Assembly (NCBI GenBank): GCA_964446685.1
Contig: CAYUPO010000006.1
Location: 1 to 64,000 of the forward strand
Direction of reading: 5' to 3'
DNA: 64,000 nt
Origin: CAZWRN01 sp964446685
GTDB lineage: Bacteria > Patescibacteriota > Microgenomatia > Daviesbacterales > UBA10151
Shown here: one piece after another, positions 43,446 through 51,579 of the stretch
How the letters are laid out: each line of letters opens with the position of its first letter
Position numbering within the stretch: position 1 is the first letter of the stretch
Notes under the pieces: generated by a model
Seen by the model: only the letters and a program-made list of their open reading frames with translations
Told to the model about the DNA's origin: nothing
Database searches by the model: none
Translations under genes and position numbers: made by a program

Positions 43446-44943
43446 AAAAATACCGGCCACTATGGCCACCCAGCATCCAGATCATTCGTCAAAGCCTTAT
43501 TGGCATGATCAGCCATTTATCAGTACTCAGCATGAAGCAAAAGAGGCTTTTTTAACATTTTCGGAACTCGGTGCGACTGAGTATAAATGGGACTGGGAAG
43601 GCAAACTGGTTGATGAGTCGGTTGTTGAAAGACTGTTCGGAGAATTTTATGAATACTTTGCCAAAGCTCCTTTGGGAATCGATAGTTTTCTGACTTTTAG
43701 ACTGCCAAATCCAAGAATTGATACTGAGTTCCGGATGGGCAGAGCATTTATGAATATGGCAAGTGCGGCTTCTATTTCAAAACATTTTGGATTTAATATT
43801 CCGCCTTTTTTTGAAGTTATACTGCCTCTGACTGAAACACCAGAAGAGATGTTAGCTTTGCAGGAAGCTTATGTTCAGATCCATCTGCTTCGGCATCCGC
43901 TTTATAAACTGGATGGTCAGCTGACAAATTTGCGAGTCATTCCCCTTTTTGAAGAGATAAACACCATTATTCATTCTGATAAAATTCTAAAAAAATACTT
44001 ATCTCTCTATCAGAAAAAATTTAAAAAACGTCCGCCTTATATGAGGCCTTATGTTGCTAGGTCAGATCCGGCACTCAACAGTGGGCTGATCCCGACAGTT
44101 TTGGCAATCAAACTGGCTTTTTCCCATTACAAAGATCTGGCAACTAAAACCGGAATTCCAATGTATCCTATTATCGGTTGTGGTTCACTAGTATTTCGGG
44201 GTGGCTTAAATCCTGCCAGAGTCAAAGACTTTGCCCGGGAATACAGTGGAGTCCGGACTGTCACATTACAAAGTGCATTCAGATATGACTACCCTCTGAA
44301 AGAAGTCCAATCAGCAATTGCTTATCTAGAGAAATCACTGCCTTTATCAGAAGCACAAAGTATTACCAAACAAGAGGAAAAAAAGTTGTTGCAGCTGATC
44401 GCCTCTTCTGAAACTGATTATAAAAGTGTGATTGAAGATATTGCTCCGATTATAAATCAGGTTGCTTCTTTTATCCCCAAAAGACGGGAACGTTTTTTGC
44501 ATGTCGGACTATTTGGCTATTCCAGAGGTGAAGGAGGTATCAAACTGCCACGGGCTATTTCCTTTGCCTGCGCACTTTATTCAATCGGCGTTCCACCGGA
44601 GTTTATTGGTACCGGACAGGCGATCAAAAAAGCGATTGAAGCAAATCAGCTGGAATTGTTAGAAAAATTTTATCTAAACCTCAAGCAGGATTTAAAAGAA
44701 GCAGGAAGATTTATAAATAAAGCTAATTTAAAATATCTGGCTAAAAACTCGCCAGCCTGGCAGCAGGTTTGGGAAAGTGTTGCAGAAATTGAATCATATC
44801 TTAAGGAAAAGCTAGGACCACTTTCAGCGGATGATAAAAAACATACTCAACTAACCAGCCGGATTTTAAAAAGTCTAAATGATGGTCAAAGTATCTCCCG
44901 ACTGATTGAGCAATCAGCACTTTTGCGGAAAAGTATGGGATAA
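43435..44943 (+). CDS. ppcA: PEP carboxylase, archaeal type
   Basis: A 502-residue archaeal-type phosphoenolpyruvate carboxylase (PpcA family), about half the size of the usual bacterial enzyme. Motifs include MATQHPDHS near the start, GATEYKWDWEGK, VARSDPALNSG and LFGYSRGEGG. It carboxylates PEP to oxaloacetate. This type is mainly archaeal with scattered bacterial holders. Start ATG 43435 overlaps the end of the aminotransferase gene, so the two are one operon. Confidence 0.9.
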   Translation: MSPRKIPATMATQHPDHSSKPYWHDQPFISTQHEAKEAFLTFSELGATEYKWDWEGKLVDESVVERLFGEFYEYFAKAPLGIDSFLTFRLPNPRIDTEFRMGRAFMNMASAASISKHFGFNIPPFFEVILPLTETPEEMLALQEAYVQIHLLRHPLYKLDGQLTNLRVIPLFEEINTIIHSDKILKKYLSLYQKKFKKRPPYMRPYVARSDPALNSGLIPTVLAIKLAFSHYKDLATKTGIPMYPIIGCGSLVFRGGLNPARVKDFAREYSGVRTVTLQSAFRYDYPLKEVQSAIAYLEKSLPLSEAQSITKQEEKKLLQLIASSETDYKSVIEDIAPIINQVASFIPKRRERFLHVGLFGYSRGEGGIKLPRAISFACALYSIGVPPEFIGTGQAIKKAIEANQLELLEKFYLNLKQDLKEAGRFINKANLKYLAKNSPAWQQVWESVAEIESYLKEKLGPLSADDKKHTQLTSRILKSLNDGQSISRLIEQSALLRKSMG

Positions 44944-44965
44944 CAAGCAATTTTTCAGGATGATG

Positions 44966-46519
44966 TTATTTATCTGAACCAGACTTGTTATCTGCTCCAA
45001 TGGCCTGAGACAGACTGGTATATCCATCTTTTTTTAGCAATTCTGTCAGTCCGAAGTTGATCTGCATGATCAGATTTGGGCCTTGATAAATCAATCCGGT
45101 GATCAGCTGAATCAGTGTGGCGCCCAGTTTAATTTTTTTGTAAGCGTCTTCGGCTGAAAATACTCCACCGCAACCAATAATAACTAGTTTTTTGCCATAT
45201 TTTTGATAGGCAAGACGGATTAATTCATTGGATCTTTGTTCAGTTGGTTTGCCGCTGAAGTATCCTTTGGAGAATTTATCTACTTCAGATTTGACCAGGG
45301 TTTTATTGTTGCGGTCTTTTTGCAAGTTGCCAAAGATCACCCCTGTAACTTTGTGTTTTGATATAACCTGAAGCATTTCCAGCACTTCCCGATCTCTTTT
45401 TTCAATTGGCATTTTGATAAACAGCGGTTTGTTTAGTTGTAATTTATCAACTGCACTCAGCAACTCTGATAGATTTTTGGGGGGGTAAAAAGTGATATCT
45501 CCAAACAAGTTGGGACAGCTGATATTTAATTCAAAATATGAATTTCTAACTGATGATTTTTGAAAGGTCTGAAATGTCTGAATAATATCTGTGATACTTT
45601 CTTTTTGAGTTTCCAATTTTAGTGAGTTAGTTCGGCCAATACTGATACCAACAGGGATTGAAAAATTTAAAGGTTCTAGTTTTTGCACAATGGCTGCTGC
45701 TCCTGGATTTTTAAATCCTTTGTTGACCATTAAAGATTTGGACAGGGGCAATCGCCCAAGCATTGGTCTGGGATTTCCTTCATAAGGCTGATTGGTAATT
45801 GTCCCAATAGTCTGAAAACCAAAACCCCAATGGGCTAAAGTCTGCGTTAACCTACCTTCATAATCAAATCCGGCTGCCAGTCCGACTGGCAGATTAAATT
45901 TAACTCCTCCAACTGTCTGGCTTAATTTTTCTTCAGGAGCAAAAACAGCCCATTTAGTCAAACTACGAATGAACGGAAAACTACCGATACTTTCCCCTAC
46001 CCGAACCATCGCATTATGGACAATTTCGGGATTAATTTTAAAAAAGATTTGTTTAACAACCCGCTTATACAAAAAATGAATAACTATTAAAAATAGCTGT
46101 TTTCTTTCTCTGGAAAAAGCTGTGATGGTAATCAGAAAAATTAAAGTACTAATTAATGCTGAAACCATACAATAGAGGCAGATGGATTTGATGACAGCAA
46201 TTTGCAAAAAGACAAAATAGGCAGAAGCCAGAAATCCTAACTTTGTCTCCAGGATCAGTAGATATTTCAGCCATTTGTGTTTGAAGCTGACCATTAAAAA
46301 TGTTAATAAAAAAACAAATGAATAATGAAATACACCTATCAAAGCCAGCGGAATTCCAAATATAGTCGAATATTGACTGCTTAAAACTTTACCGCAATCT
46401 GTAAATAAAATACTGGCAGAACACGGTGGAATAAACCCGGAAAAATGTTCATATGAAAGATATCCTGCATCAAACAGGCCGAGTAGTGACAAAATTATTA
46501 AAAAAATTCTGATATACAT
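44966..46519 (-). CDS. VKOR-dihydroorotate dehydrogenase fusion
   Basis: A 517-residue protein in one frame. Residues 1-135 form a VKOR domain with four helices and all four redox cysteines: Cys33 and Cys42 in the loop, C114-L-Y-C117 at the active site. Residues about 150-510 are a class 2-type dihydroorotate dehydrogenase (INPEIVHNAMVRVGES, GLAAGFDYEGRL, WGFGFQTIGTIT, GNPRPMLGRL, NKGFKNPGA) that oxidises dihydroorotate and reduces quinone. Unusually the catalytic base is Cys335 (NISCPN), as in class 1 enzymes, where class 2 has Ser. Both domains exchange electrons with quinone. Confidence 0.85.
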   Translation of the reverse strand: MYIRIFLIILSLLGLFDAGYLSYEHFSGFIPPCSASILFTDCGKVLSSQYSTIFGIPLALIGVFHYSFVFLLTFLMVSFKHKWLKYLLILETKLGFLASAYFVFLQIAVIKSICLYCMVSALISTLIFLITITAFSRERKQLFLIVIHFLYKRVVKQIFFKINPEIVHNAMVRVGESIGSFPFIRSLTKWAVFAPEEKLSQTVGGVKFNLPVGLAAGFDYEGRLTQTLAHWGFGFQTIGTITNQPYEGNPRPMLGRLPLSKSLMVNKGFKNPGAAAIVQKLEPLNFSIPVGISIGRTNSLKLETQKESITDIIQTFQTFQKSSVRNSYFELNISCPNLFGDITFYPPKNLSELLSAVDKLQLNKPLFIKMPIEKRDREVLEMLQVISKHKVTGVIFGNLQKDRNNKTLVKSEVDKFSKGYFSGKPTEQRSNELIRLAYQKYGKKLVIIGCGGVFSAEDAYKKIKLGATLIQLITGLIYQGPNLIMQINFGLTELLKKDGYTSLSQAIGADNKSGSDK

Positions 46520-46583
46520 CAGAAATATATTCTAGCATTGTTGACCTCAGGCAGATGTGAGCAAAAACAATGAGTAGATAGCT

Positions 46584-47162
46584 TTAAGAGACCAAAGAAT
46601 AATGGACTAATTGCTCCTGTATTTCCGGACTTGATTTTGAATTTGCTCCATATAAAACGATTTCAGTAATTGGAAAGTTCCATTTAACTTCATTGAACAA
46701 TTTCGCTATTTCATCCTTGTTCTCCTGGAATTTTTTTTGGGCCACTGAATCTTTAACTGACGCTACCGTAAGATGAGGCTTAAAACCCAGATCATTATCG
46801 TGAGCAGAATATTTTTCTAAGTCAATATTTAATTGTTGATTAAAATTTATCAAATCATCCGGATACTCAGCATCCAAATAAAGAGTTTTTGGCTGGTCTT
46901 GTCCAAAGTAATTAAAACCTCCGACAGTTAGGTGGGCATCTTTTAGTAAAGGAATACACTTACCTACGCTTATATTAATCTTATTAAGATCCTGTTCCGC
47001 TTCTTTTATCAGATAATATAATGTGAGATGCGGGGTTTCTGGATTTACTGTGGGAATGTCTGGATACATCAACTGTATCGTTTTTATTAAAATTTTAAAT
47101 GAATCTAAGTATTTTTCAGGAAGTGGAATTGCTATAAAAAAAGAGGTGTAAACTCTAATCAT
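46584..47162 (-). CDS. 2H phosphoesterase / 2'-5' RNA ligase family protein
   Basis: A 192-residue 2H-superfamily protein. Two HxT motifs are present: PHLTLYYL and KPHLTVASV, the catalytic pair of LigT/ThpR and related cyclic phosphodiesterases. Substrate unknown. It is 15 bases downstream of the zinc-protein gene on the same strand, with no promoter between, so the two are probably an operon. Confidence 0.88.
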   Translation of the reverse strand: MIRVYTSFFIAIPLPEKYLDSFKILIKTIQLMYPDIPTVNPETPHLTLYYLIKEAEQDLNKINISVGKCIPLLKDAHLTVGGFNYFGQDQPKTLYLDAEYPDDLINFNQQLNIDLEKYSAHDNDLGFKPHLTVASVKDSVAQKKFQENKDEIAKLFNEVKWNFPITEIVLYGANSKSSPEIQEQLVHYSLVS

Positions 47163-47177
47163 TCAATCAAAATTAGT

Positions 47178-47831
47178 CTATTCAACTGATGAAGTTTTTT
47201 TTGATGCTTTAGCTTTTTTTGGAGCTTTAACTGGAGCTTCTTCAACTACTTCGGTACTTTCCTGAGTTAATTCTGCTGGTTGGGTCATTTCAACTTCGGT
47301 AGCAGTAGGTTCCAGAGTCAGAAGTTTAAGGATTTTATCCAGTTTTCTGTTCAACATTTCAAACTGCTCACTTGATACTCCACTGTTTGAATTAGCTGTA
47401 CTTTCGTTTCTGGCTCTGCTTTCATTACCATTTTTTTCAAAACAGTCACTGCAGTAAACAGGACGTCCGTCTCTTGGTAAAAATGGAATCTGGCAGTCTT
47501 TGCCGCAATTTGCACAAACTGCGTCATGCATCTGTCTTTCAGGGGTACCACCTCTTCGGGAATCCCCTCTGTCTCTATCTCCCCCAGGTCGTCTAAAGTC
47601 TGAGTTGCTGCCACCATCATTGTTTTGTTCTCTGAAGCAGTTGCTGCAAAAAATTGGCCGACTACCGGTTGGTCTGAATGGCACCTGGCAATTGTTACCG
47701 CATTTATCACAAACAGCGTCAAACATTTCACCTCTAGGTACGCCACCTCTTCCACCACTACTACGTCCCCCGCTATCGCGGCTATCTCGTCTTCCTGAAA
47801 ATCGACTATTGTTGTTATTAAATCCTGGCAT
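47178..47831 (-). CDS. Double CxxC-x17-CxxC zinc protein
   Basis: A 217-residue low-complexity protein with two copies of a CxxC-x17-CxxC module (CDKC...CSNC and CANC...CSDC), each containing QVPF/QIPF and RPIFC/RPVYC, as in TIGR04272-type domains common in CPR and Chloroflexi. The regions between are Arg/Gly/Ser-rich like RNA-binding RGG tracts, and the tail is Lys/Ala-rich with acidic stretch. A role with nucleic acids is inferred. TATACT (47839-47844) is seven bases before ATG 47831. Confidence 0.85.
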   Translation of the reverse strand: MPGFNNNNSRFSGRRDSRDSGGRSSGGRGGVPRGEMFDAVCDKCGNNCQVPFRPTGSRPIFCSNCFREQNNDGGSNSDFRRPGGDRDRGDSRRGGTPERQMHDAVCANCGKDCQIPFLPRDGRPVYCSDCFEKNGNESRARNESTANSNSGVSSEQFEMLNRKLDKILKLLTLEPTATEVEMTQPAELTQESTEVVEEAPVKAPKKAKASKKTSSVE

Positions 47832-47891
47832 AGAGGGAAGTATAACAGATCAGGCTTATAATTGTTGGAGCAACATTAATCCTATTAATTC

Positions 47892-47935
47892 TTGTGCCTA
47901 AAAGCGATATCAGGTATAGTACCCTTTCGGGCTTT
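47892..47935 (+). promoter_or_regulatory. Promoter and leader hairpin of the lytic transglycosylase gene
   Basis: TTGTGC (47892-47897), 17 bases, TATAGT (47915-47920). The predicted leader of about 40 bases contains CCC-TTTC-GGG followed by six T, a weak terminator-like hairpin. Confidence 0.4.
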
Positions 47936-47965
47936 TTTAAGCAGGAATCCCTTTGTACTCTTATT

Positions 47966-48424
47966 ATGGAATCAAAACTTAGCAAAAATCTTAATAGATT
48001 TACGAGAACTGCGCTGATTGGTGCAGTAGCCTTGACTGGGAGCATAGTCTTTTCTGGTGCGCCTGCAGAGGTCAGTGCACAAACTCCTGAAAAGAAACCG
48101 ATACCTGTTTTTGTTCCACAACCAGAATGGAAAGAACCAACTGATATAAATCTGATTCTTTCAATGGCAGCCAAAGAAATGCAAATCAGGGAAGTTTTAG
48201 CCCATGAGATTGTTGACTGTGAAAGTAAACATGATCCAACAGCTGTTAACCCATCAGGAGCTAGAGGTTTATGGCAAATAACACCAGATCATGAAGATAA
48301 ATTTGCAGCCAGGTCTTGGAATTACTGGAAAGATTGGTCAAATGCTTATCGCAATACCATTGTGGCAATCGAGATCAGACGAGGTTTAAGAGGCTTATAT
48401 AATTGGTCTTGTTTTAGAGGTTAA
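47966..48424 (+). CDS. Exported lytic transglycosylase-like protein
   Basis: A 152-residue secreted protein: a signal peptide (about 1-37, ending near VSAQ), then a short SLT-type domain with catalytic Glu in VDCESKHDPTAVNPSGARGLWQI. It cuts or remodels peptidoglycan. Start ATG 47966 (MESKLSKNLNRF) is preferred over the upstream frame start because it begins the signal peptide and follows the promoter. Confidence 0.85.
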   Translation: MESKLSKNLNRFTRTALIGAVALTGSIVFSGAPAEVSAQTPEKKPIPVFVPQPEWKEPTDINLILSMAAKEMQIREVLAHEIVDCESKHDPTAVNPSGARGLWQITPDHEDKFAARSWNYWKDWSNAYRNTIVAIEIRRGLRGLYNWSCFRG

Positions 48425-48466
48425 AATTCTTACTCCCTCCTTATCAAAAAAATGTATGATATATAG

Positions 48467-49081
48467 ATGAGCTTTAAGACTGTTTTGTATCTTCTGCTGG
48501 GAATAGCTTTGTTAGCCGGACTGCTTTATCTGGTCAGTATTTTCAAAAACGCTTTTCCTCAATCCGGAACAACTGTTGATACCAGTCGAACTGCAGTTAT
48601 AACTGAAATGCGCCAACTTCAAAGGCTGGAGACTGCCCAATTTACAATTGAAAAAGTGATCGAGGCTGGAACAAACTCTGATAACGCTTTTTCTAAAGTA
48701 TTATTTGGAGATAGATTGCTACTTATCGCCCATGGACAAATCATAGCCGGTATTGATTTACAAAAACTGCGCGATGAAGATGTCAAAGTAACAGGTACAG
48801 AAGTCACCATGACTCTGCCTGCCCCGGAAATATTGGTTTCAACCATTGATAATAGTCAAACCAAAGTCTATGACCGAAATGTTGGATTTCTGACCAAAGG
48901 AGATAAAAATCTGGAAGCTGAAGCCAGACAGCAGGCATTAACCTCTATTGAAAAAGCCGCCTGTGAAGGTAAAATATTGGAACAAGCAGGAGAAAACGCA
49001 AAAAAACAACTGACAGTACTTTTGACTGGCTTAGGATTTACTAATGTTTCTATTACTATTCCTGCCGGTAGCTGCAGTTAA
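48467..49081 (+). CDS. DUF4230 signal-anchored protein
   Basis: A 204-residue protein with one N-terminal helix (about 5-25) and a DUF4230 domain: TRTAVITEMRQLQRLETAQFT, GDRLLLIAHGQIIAGIDL and DVKVTGTEVTMTLPAPEIL. The family is extracytoplasmic and uncharacterised, with a SPFH-like or flotillin-distant look. TATGAT (48455-48460) is six bases before ATG 48467. Confidence 0.85.
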   Translation: MSFKTVLYLLLGIALLAGLLYLVSIFKNAFPQSGTTVDTSRTAVITEMRQLQRLETAQFTIEKVIEAGTNSDNAFSKVLFGDRLLLIAHGQIIAGIDLQKLRDEDVKVTGTEVTMTLPAPEILVSTIDNSQTKVYDRNVGFLTKGDKNLEAEARQQALTSIEKAACEGKILEQAGENAKKQLTVLLTGLGFTNVSITIPAGSCS

Positions 49082-49099
49082 CTTCCTGATATTAGATTT

Positions 49100-49270
49100 A
49101 TGGATGCAGAAAAAGAGTTCCCCCCACTAAAAATGAATTATCCCCGCCAAGACAAAGAAAATTCGGTAATAATCCAGTGGCGTACTTATTTAGAATCCAA
49201 GGGATTTACTCAAGGAGAAGCCAATAGTCTTATTTTCTTAAAATGGTCTCATAGCAGAAGATTTAGATGA
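49100..49270 (+). CDS. Small orphan protein coupled to a methyltransferase
   Basis: A 56-residue frame (MDAEKEFPPLKMNYPRQDK..., ending WSHSRRFR). GATATT (49088-49093) is six bases before ATG 49100. Its TGA overlaps the ATG of the methyltransferase gene (ATGA at 49267), a strong sign that it is translated. Function unknown. Confidence 0.55.
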   Translation: MDAEKEFPPLKMNYPRQDKENSVIIQWRTYLESKGFTQGEANSLIFLKWSHSRRFR

Positions 49271-49842
49271 ACCATCAGGATTATGTGAATTTAATAAAAA
49301 ATGCTGTTCCAAACACTGCTGGAGTATGGGTAGATTTGGGTTCTGGAGAAGGCGCATTTACCCTTGCATTAGTCGAATTACTCCATTCTGGATCTAAAAT
49401 ATACTCTATTGATCAGAATAGCGCCTCACTAAAGGCACAGGAAGCTAAATTTAGGACTCTTTTTCCTCTTTTCACTATTTATTTTCACACTGGTGATTTT
49501 ACTTCTCCCTTGACACTTCACGCTTTACCCTTATTAGATGGCATACTAATGGCTAATTCTTTGCATTTTATAGAAGATAAAGTTCCTGTTTTGAAAAATC
49601 TTAAAAAACTTCTGAAGCCTGGCGGCAGATTGGTAATAGTTGAATATAACGTAGATACAGGAAACCACTGGGTTCCCTACCCTTTTTCTTTTGCAACATT
49701 TAAAGAATTGGCAACTAAAGCCGGCTTTAAAGAAGTACAACTTGCAGGAAAAACGCCTTCAGTGTTTTTAAATCAAATGTACTGCGCCTACACCTATACA
49801 AAATGTAACTCCGTCATTCTGAGCGAAGCGAAGAATCTCTGA
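49267..49842 (+). CDS. Class I SAM-dependent methyltransferase
   Basis: A 191-residue methyltransferase: VWVDLGSGEGAFTLALVE (motif I), YSIDQNSASL, DGILMANSLHFIED and KPGGRLVIVEYN. Substrate unknown. Its last residues (NSVILSEAKNL) are encoded by the left part of a dispersed palindrome that continues past the stop (49810-49905), so the REP has replaced or extended the original C terminus. The gene is coupled to the small gene upstream. Confidence 0.85.
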   Translation: MNHQDYVNLIKNAVPNTAGVWVDLGSGEGAFTLALVELLHSGSKIYSIDQNSASLKAQEAKFRTLFPLFTIYFHTGDFTSPLTLHALPLLDGILMANSLHFIEDKVPVLKNLKKLLKPGGRLVIVEYNVDTGNHWVPYPFSFATFKELATKAGFKEVQLAGKTPSVFLNQMYCAYTYTKCNSVILSEAKNL

Positions 49843-49905
49843 ACTTGTTTCAGATCCTGGACCTCGCATTCGCGAGAGATCCTTCACGTTGTTCAGGATG
49901 ACAAA
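49810..49905. repeat. REP-like palindrome overlapping the methyltransferase 3' end
   Basis: GTCATTCTGAGCGAAGCGAAGAATCT at the left and AGATCCTTCACGTTGTTCAGGATGAC at the right form an imperfect inverted repeat of about 95 bases. It begins inside the coding sequence and provides the stop codon of the gene. Confidence 0.75.
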
Positions 49906-49926
49906 ACAGAAATTAAAAGTTTATCT

Positions 49927-51018
49927 TTATTCTAGGTAGTCGCGGAGTTTTTTGGCTCGGGTTGGATGTTTTAGTTTTCTGACTGCTTTGGCTTCGATCT
50001 GTCTGATACGTTCACGGGTCACACCAAACTCTTTTCCAACCTCTTCCAGTGTTCTCTGCTTGCCATCTTCCAGTCCAAAACGCAGTTGAAGAACTCTTTT
50101 TTCCCGGGGAGATAATGTGTTCAATACATCGTCTAAATGCTCTTTTAACAACTCTCTTGTAGCCTGTTCTTCTGGTCTGGATTTCTCATCAGGGATGAAG
50201 TCACCTAAAGCTGAATCATCTTCATCGCCAACTGGTGTGGCAAGGGATGTTGGTTCCTGGGAAACTTTGACGATCTCCCGGGCTTTGGCTGGATCGATAC
50301 CAAGTGCTTCTGCTACCTCTTCCGGAGATGGTTCACGGCCTAACTCCTGCATCAGACGGCGCTGAGTTCTGTTAAAGCGGTTGATTGTTTCAACCATATG
50401 TACTGGAATTCGGATAGTTCTGGCCTGATCAGCGATAGCCCTGGTAATAGCTTGCCTGATCCACCAGGTAGCGTAAGTTGAAAACTTGTAACCACGTCTC
50501 CAATCATATTTTTCAACCGCCCGCATTAAGCCAATATTCCCCTCTTCAATCAGATCCAGCAGAGACATACCACGCCCGACATATTTTTTAGCAATAGACA
50601 CTACCAAACGCAAATTAGCTGAGATCAATTGGTGTTTTGCTGGAAGCTGACCCTCTTCTACTCTTTTGGCCAGATCAATTTCCTGTGCAGCATTCAAAAG
50701 TGGTACTTTTCCAATATCGCGAAGGTATTGTCTGACAGGATCGGTGACGGACCCTTCATCCAAAGCGGCAAGAACTTCAAGTTCGCGCTCAAGATCAGTA
50801 GTGGATTTAACCTCATCAACTTCTTCAGTGGTAGTTTCAAAAACATCGACACCGTTTTCAATCAATTTGAGGTAAAATTCATCAAGTTCCTGGACCACAT
50901 CTTCCGGTTTAGGAAAAACCTGTAAAATCTCTTCCTGAGTAACAAAACCCCGCTCTTTTCCCAGCTTTAGCAGCTTTTTGTCATCCATATTTGCTGTTTT
51001 AGATAGTCGTTTTGCCAT
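49927..51018 (-). CDS. rpoD: Primary sigma factor RpoD
   Basis: A 363-residue sigma-70. Region 1.1 is short or absent; region 1.2 has DPVRQYLRDIGKVPLL; regions 2.1-2.4 include LIEEGNIGLMRAVEKYDWRRG and YATWWIRQAITRAIADQART; region 3 follows; region 4 ends TLSPREKRVLQLRFGLEDG and VTRERIRQIEAKAVRKLKHP. It directs housekeeping transcription, and the -10 hexamers in this window (TATAAT, TATACT, TAGAAT) match its expected recognition. It lies downstream of dnaG, separated by a 560-base repeat-rich gap. Confidence 0.95.
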   Translation of the reverse strand: MAKRLSKTANMDDKKLLKLGKERGFVTQEEILQVFPKPEDVVQELDEFYLKLIENGVDVFETTTEEVDEVKSTTDLERELEVLAALDEGSVTDPVRQYLRDIGKVPLLNAAQEIDLAKRVEEGQLPAKHQLISANLRLVVSIAKKYVGRGMSLLDLIEEGNIGLMRAVEKYDWRRGYKFSTYATWWIRQAITRAIADQARTIRIPVHMVETINRFNRTQRRLMQELGREPSPEEVAEALGIDPAKAREIVKVSQEPTSLATPVGDEDDSALGDFIPDEKSRPEEQATRELLKEHLDDVLNTLSPREKRVLQLRFGLEDGKQRTLEEVGKEFGVTRERIRQIEAKAVRKLKHPTRAKKLRDYLE

Positions 51019-51579
51019 ATATTTTTAAGTTTTCCAAGATACAAATGATCAAGTAAGGTTCTTTCGTTTAATTATTTCAAAATTGAACTTTGTTTGTTAC
51101 TTGTTATTTGTTTCTTGGTCATTATTGTGTGGATGAAGATACTGAAGGGCCATGCCTGTATCACCGCTCATCCTGCGTATGACCAAGTCAGATTGCCAAA
51201 AAGAAGCGCACATAAATGTGCCTCAAGAAGCTATTGTAACCTATAGATACCTCCTGTTCAAGAGCCAATATGAGTAAAATTCGAATATCGAAGCACTAAA
51301 TTCTAGACAATATCAAATAACTAAAAATAAGAATATCAAAACGCATACCCATCCCGTCATTGCGAGGAATGAGTCATCGAACGACGAAGCAATCTTGCCT
51401 AAATTTTAATTACTAATTGTAGAAGTCCCGCAGTTTAGATTGCCGCGCGTTAATTCTTAGTTCATTCGCTCGCAATGACGGAACGTCCTGTGGGCAATGA
51501 AGGAAACCTTCTTGCTTGCTTCCCCCCCTGAGGGGGAAGGAATAAGGCAGGAACTGAGGGTTTAGAATTTAGACTTTCT
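51019..51579. repeat. Repeat-rich gap between dnaG and rpoD
   Basis: About 560 bases without a convincing gene. It contains two dispersed palindromes of the GTCATTGCGAGGAATGAGTC family (51355-51395 and the matching GTTAATTCTTAGTTCATTCGCTCGCAATGACGG at 51447-51481), a hairpin CTTCCCCCCCTGAGGGGGAAG (51519-51539) and AT-rich sequence near the rpoD start. No leaderless -10 was found for rpoD, so it may be transcribed from dnaG or from an unrecognised promoter here. Confidence 0.7.

Noticed and set aside
47500..47901. Long plus-strand frame opposite the zinc-protein gene
   Set aside because: It is the mirror of the low-complexity RGG/Ser coding strand; the CxxC-x17-CxxC modules prove that the minus strand is coding.
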